A DNA stretch of 7,854 nucleotides from an uncultured Dehalococcoidia bacterium (GTDB lineage Bacteria > Chloroflexota > Dehalococcoidia > Tepidiformales > Tepidiformaceae). The notes beneath the pieces were generated by a model that was not told the origin of the DNA, searched no databases, and saw only the letters and a list, made by a program, of their open reading frames with translations. The stretch's first letter is position 1, and each line of letters begins with the position of its first letter. The position numbers and the translations under genes were made by a program. Positions 5,910 through 7,854 of this stretch are shown piece by piece. The stretch covers positions 1 through 7,854 of the forward strand of contig CALFYR010000588.1 of assembly GCA_937954195.1 (NCBI GenBank). The letters run 5' to 3'.

Positions 5910-7298
5910 GTGCCCGCACCCGACCTCGAAACTATCGTCTCGCTCGCGAAGCGCCGCGGCTTCGTCTTCCCCTCCGCCGAAATCTACGGCGGCTTCGCCA
6001 ATGCCTATGACTACGGACCACTCGGCGTGGAGCTCAAACGCAACATCCGAGAGGCCTGGTGGCGTTCAATGGTGCGGGAGCGCGACGACGTGGTCGGCCT
6101 GGACGCCGCGATGCTGACGAACCCGCGCGTGTGGGTGGCAAGCGGCCACGTAGCCACGTTCCACGACCCCCTGGCCGACTGCAAGAAGTGCAAGATGCGC
6201 TGGCGCGTCGATCACATCGCCGAGGGGCAGTATGGCGAACCCAAGAAGAACGCCGCGGGCGAGTACCTGTGCCCCAACGATGGCGGCGAACTTACCGAAC
6301 CCCGCATGTTCAACCTGATGTTCAAAACGCAGGTGGGCACCGTCGCCGATGAAGACAGCATCGCCTACCTGCCCCCGGAAACCGCCCAGGGCATCTTTGT
6401 GAACTTCGAGAACGTGGTGAGCTCGATGCGCCGGAAGCTGCCTTTCGGCATCGCCCAGAGCCGCGTGAGCTTCCGGAACGAGATTACGCCCGGGAAGTTC
6501 ATCTTCCGGACGCTCGAGTTCGAGCAGATGGAGATGGAGTACTTCTGCATGCCGCCAAAGGACCGCAACAACCCTGAGGAGTACCTCGCCCTTCACAGGG
6601 AGTGGATCGACGCGCGGCTCAGCTGGTACCGGGATGTCCTTGGTATCGATGCGTCGCGGCTCCGGATTCGGTACCACGAAAAGGAAGAACTCTCGCATTA
6701 CAGCGCCGGCACAGCCGATGTCGAGTACCTCTTCCCCTGGGGTTGGGGCGAACTCGAAGGCGTGGCCGCGCGCACGGACTACGACCTCGGCGCCCACGCA
6801 AAGGAATCGGGCAAGCCCGTGACCTACTTCGATGAAGACACGAAGGAACACGTCGTTCCGTGGGTCATCGAACCCGCCGCTGGTCTAACTCGAACGCTGG
6901 CAGTCACGATGCTCGAAGCCTACGACGAGGAGGTCGATGAAAAAGGCGAGAAGCGCGTTGTTCTGCGTTTCCGGCCCAACATCGCGCCCGTGAAGGTTGC
7001 CGTGCTGCCCCTCTCCAAAAACGACGCCCTTCGGCCGACGGCACGGAAGGTCTATGACATGCTCCGCCCGCACTTCATGACGCAGTTCGACGAGACGCAG
7101 TCGATTGGCCGACGGTACCGCCGGCAAGACGAAATCGGGACCCCCTACTGCGTCACGATTGACTTCCAGACCGTCGGGGAGAACGGCGTGGCCGGAGACG
7201 AGGCGGTCACCATCCGGGAGCGCGACTCCCAGGAGCAAGAGCGCATCCCGATTGCCAGCCTGCTCGGGACGCTCCGCGAGCGCCTCGGCGACTGCTAA
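5910..7298 (+). CDS. glyS: Glycyl-tRNA synthetase, single-chain dimeric class II type
   Basis: This 462-residue cytoplasmic enzyme charges tRNA-Gly with glycine using ATP. It is the alpha2 type of Thermus, Gram-positives and eukaryotes, not the E. coli alpha/beta type. The start (LAKRRGFVFPSAEIYGG, 12-28) and motif 1 region (YGPLGVELKRNIREAWW, 35-51) are typical. Motif 2 is FRNEITPGKFIFRTLEFEQ (188-206) and the motif 3 arginine is Arg328 in GLTRTLAVTML. The anticodon-binding domain runs from about 358 to 460 and includes DEIGTPYCVTIDF (407-419) and VTIRERDSQEQ (433-443). Cys91-x2-Cys94 and Cys121 look like zinc ligands, but the fourth position is Asp124 (CPND). The start is GTG at 5910 with AAGGA 9 bases upstream. 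The 100-base leader (5810-5909) shows no T-box motif. The gene ends at a hairpin and is convergent with the small repeat protein. Confidence 0.97.
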   Translation: MPAPDLETIVSLAKRRGFVFPSAEIYGGFANAYDYGPLGVELKRNIREAWWRSMVRERDDVVGLDAAMLTNPRVWVASGHVATFHDPLADCKKCKMRWRVDHIAEGQYGEPKKNAAGEYLCPNDGGELTEPRMFNLMFKTQVGTVADEDSIAYLPPETAQGIFVNFENVVSSMRRKLPFGIAQSRVSFRNEITPGKFIFRTLEFEQMEMEYFCMPPKDRNNPEEYLALHREWIDARLSWYRDVLGIDASRLRIRYHEKEELSHYSAGTADVEYLFPWGWGELEGVAARTDYDLGAHAKESGKPVTYFDEDTKEHVVPWVIEPAAGLTRTLAVTMLEAYDEEVDEKGEKRVVLRFRPNIAPVKVAVLPLSKNDALRPTARKVYDMLRPHFMTQFDETQSIGRRYRRQDEIGTPYCVTIDFQTVGENGVAGDEAVTIRERDSQEQERIPIASLLGTLRERLGDC

Positions 7299-7322
7299 TC
7301 CTGCACCTCCAACCCACGCGAA

Positions 7323-7346
7323 GAAGGCCGGCAATCGCCGGCCTTC
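7323..7346. terminator. Hairpin terminator, probably serving both convergent genes
   Basis: Arms GAAGGCCGGC (7323-7332) and GCCGGCCTTC (7337-7346) pair perfectly over 10 bases around a 4-base loop AATC. The site is 24 bases after the glycyl-tRNA synthetase stop and 31 bases after the stop of the minus-strand repeat protein. The T-tracts are short on both sides (TTC at each end), so termination may be partial, but the position between convergent genes fits a bidirectional terminator. Confidence 0.8.
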
Positions 7347-7377
7347 ATGCTGTCCCACGGAATCGATATCAGAGCGG

Positions 7378-7680
7378 TTAGCGGACGCCGGCGTCCCGGC
7401 AGGCCTTCCCGTACTCAGAGAGTGCATGAACGACGGGGTCGTTTGCGGCGAGGTCCCGCGGGCCGAAATGCTTCGTGAGCGCTTCATACACGTGCTCGCT
7501 CGCGCGCTTCACGCCGTCCTCGTCATGCTCGCGGCTCCGCTGGCCGTATTCGGAGATCGCCTTCACCAGCGGCTGATGCGCCGCGAGGTCGAGCGGTCCG
7601 TAGTGGTGGGTCATCGCCTCGTAGAGGTGGGCGCTCGCGCGCTTCACAGCCTCTTCGGCATCAGCAGTCTGGGTGCTCAT
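7378..7680 (-). CDS. Small protein of two tandem 41-residue repeats, function unknown
   Basis: I do not recognise this 100-residue protein. After a 10-residue polar start it consists of two copies of one unit: residues 11-51 (AVKRASAHLYEAMTHHYGP...) and 56-96 (GVKRASEHVYEALTKHFGP...), 45 residues apart and identical at 25 of 41 positions. The shared pattern is VKRASxHxYEAxTxHxGPxDLAAxxPxVxAxSEYG. Each unit looks like two helices joined by a GPxDLAA turn, with conserved His and Tyr. It has no signal peptide or membrane segment, so it is probably cytoplasmic and soluble. The ATG at 7680 follows GGGAGG at a 4-base spacing, a good Shine-Dalgarno, and a TACAAT -10 lies upstream. Coding is supported by repeat conservation, ribosome site and terminator. 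It might be a phasin-like, stress or binding protein; nothing here decides. Confidence 0.82.
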   Translation of the reverse strand: MSTQTADAEEAVKRASAHLYEAMTHHYGPLDLAAHQPLVKAISEYGQRSREHDEDGVKRASEHVYEALTKHFGPRDLAANDPVVHALSEYGKACRDAGVR

Positions 7681-7706
7681 ACTTCCTCCCTGAAGGATTT
7701 AATCTG

Positions 7707-7712
7707 ATTGTA
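7707..7712 (-). promoter_or_regulatory. -10 element for the two-repeat protein gene
   Basis: TACAAT on the minus strand (5 of 6 to TATAAT) lies 26 bases before the ATG, leaving a leader of about 20 bases that holds the Shine-Dalgarno. No TTGACA-like -35 is found at 16-18 bases. The -10 box overlaps a 7-base direct repeat, which suggests an activator or repressor site. Confidence 0.55.
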
Positions 7713-7728
7713 ACACAACGCGTAACAC
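7710..7728. repeat. Short direct repeat GTAACAC x2 in the divergent promoter region
   Basis: GTAACAC occurs at 7710-7716 and again at 7722-7728, with a 5-base gap (12-base period, slightly more than one helical turn). The first copy overlaps the -10 of the two-repeat protein gene, and both lie between that gene and the divergent GNAT start, as expected for an operator. It could be chance at this length. Confidence 0.4.
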
Positions 7729-7739
7729 GCCAGCGCCAC

Positions 7740-7769
7740 TTGAAAAGCAGGCTTTCCGCGAATCAGACT
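7740..7769 (+). promoter_or_regulatory. Possible promoter for the GNAT gene
   Basis: TTGAAA (7740-7745) and CAGACT (7764-7769) are 18 bases apart, and the -10-like box ends 5 bases before the ATG at 7775. There is no Shine-Dalgarno, so a leaderless transcript is possible. The -10 box is a poor match, so the call is weak. Confidence 0.3.
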
Positions 7770-7774
7770 GCCAC

Positions 7775-7854
7775 ATGCCACCCCGCCTTGTCGTCCGTCC
7801 CATCGAACCGTCCGACCTCAATGCAGCCGCCGAGCTCCTCGCCGCCAGGCACAG
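7775..7854 (+). CDS. Probable GNAT-family N-acetyltransferase (partial, N-terminus only)
   Basis: The ATG at 7775 opens a frame that runs off the window after 26 codons. The peptide MPPRLVVRPIEPSDLNAAAE followed by LLAARH has the classic GNAT beginning: a first beta strand with [LV]xxRPxxxxD, then helix 1 with spaced Ala/Leu. GNAT proteins transfer an acetyl group from acetyl-CoA to amines, but the acetyl-CoA-binding motif A lies outside the window, so neither substrate nor activity can be judged. It is divergent from the two-repeat protein gene with 94 bases between the starts. No Shine-Dalgarno precedes the ATG. Confidence 0.6.
   Translation, partial: MPPRLVVRPIEPSDLNAAAELLAARH

Noticed and set aside
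5491..5919. 142-codon minus-strand frame across the recA/DUF167 region
   Set aside because: It would overlap the whole DUF167 gene, which has clear family motifs, and its own product has no domain.
6066..6851. 261-codon minus-strand frame opposite the glycyl-tRNA synthetase
   Set aside because: Antisense to catalytic motifs 1-2 of the synthetase and without domain signal.
7105..7707. 200-codon plus-strand frame spanning the end of the synthetase and the two-repeat gene
   Set aside because: It crosses a terminator hairpin and lies antisense to the two-repeat gene, whose repeats are conserved at protein level in the minus frame only.
1..7854. Mobile elements, CRISPR arrays, tRNA/rRNA, phage or defence genes
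   Set aside because: No transposase, integrase, array-like repeats, tRNA-like folds or defence motifs were seen; the window is ordinary core-type DNA.

Overview
The window is high-GC (roughly 60-65% by eye) chromosomal DNA with tightly packed housekeeping genes and no mobile element, CRISPR array, rRNA or tRNA that I can see. The gene set and protein styles suggest a Chloroflexota-type bacterium, perhaps near Dehalococcoidia/Tepidiformia. The hints are an actinobacterial-like PbpA/FhaA/FhaB cluster, a DVEH-type RecA with a KNKVAPPF segment, a Thermus/eukaryote-type single-chain glycyl-tRNA synthetase, and a Gram-positive style LexA box. An actinobacterial relative cannot be excluded; taxonomy is inference only.

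Layout, left to right. (1) Positions 1-2346, minus strand: a three-gene cell-wall/FHA cluster read as pbpA (class B penicillin-binding protein) -> fhaA-like (DUF3662 + FHA) -> fhaB-like (membrane anchor + FHA, cut by the window edge). Both junctions are 4-base ATGA overlaps, so translation is probably coupled. (2) 2347-2424: a perfect 25-bp palindrome (terminator) next to a possible leaderless promoter for pbpA. (3) 2425-3606, minus: an acyl-CoA dehydrogenase with a TTG start and a strong Shine-Dalgarno. (4) 3694-5424, minus: recA-recX, 6 bases apart. (5) 5425-5551: divergent control region with LexA-box-like sites. (6) 5552-5809, plus: DUF167/YggU protein. (7) 5910-7298, plus: glycyl-tRNA synthetase, followed by a hairpin terminator. 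(8) 7378-7680, minus: a 100-residue protein of unknown function made of two 41-residue repeats. (9) 7681-7774: divergent promoter region. (10) 7775-7854, plus: the first codons of a probable GNAT acetyltransferase, cut by the window edge.

How the genes fit together. The left cluster belongs to peptidoglycan synthesis under FHA/Ser-Thr kinase signalling; the kinase, phosphatase and RodA are not visible and may lie beyond position 1. recA-recX is the recombination/SOS unit, with RecX as RecA modulator. The acyl-CoA dehydrogenase looks like a separately transcribed metabolic gene. No gap between genes exceeds 130 bases. The least explained items are the two-repeat small protein with its direct-repeat promoter, the reordered pbpA-fhaA-fhaB cluster, and two GTG starts placed exactly 6 bases after a -10-like hexamer.
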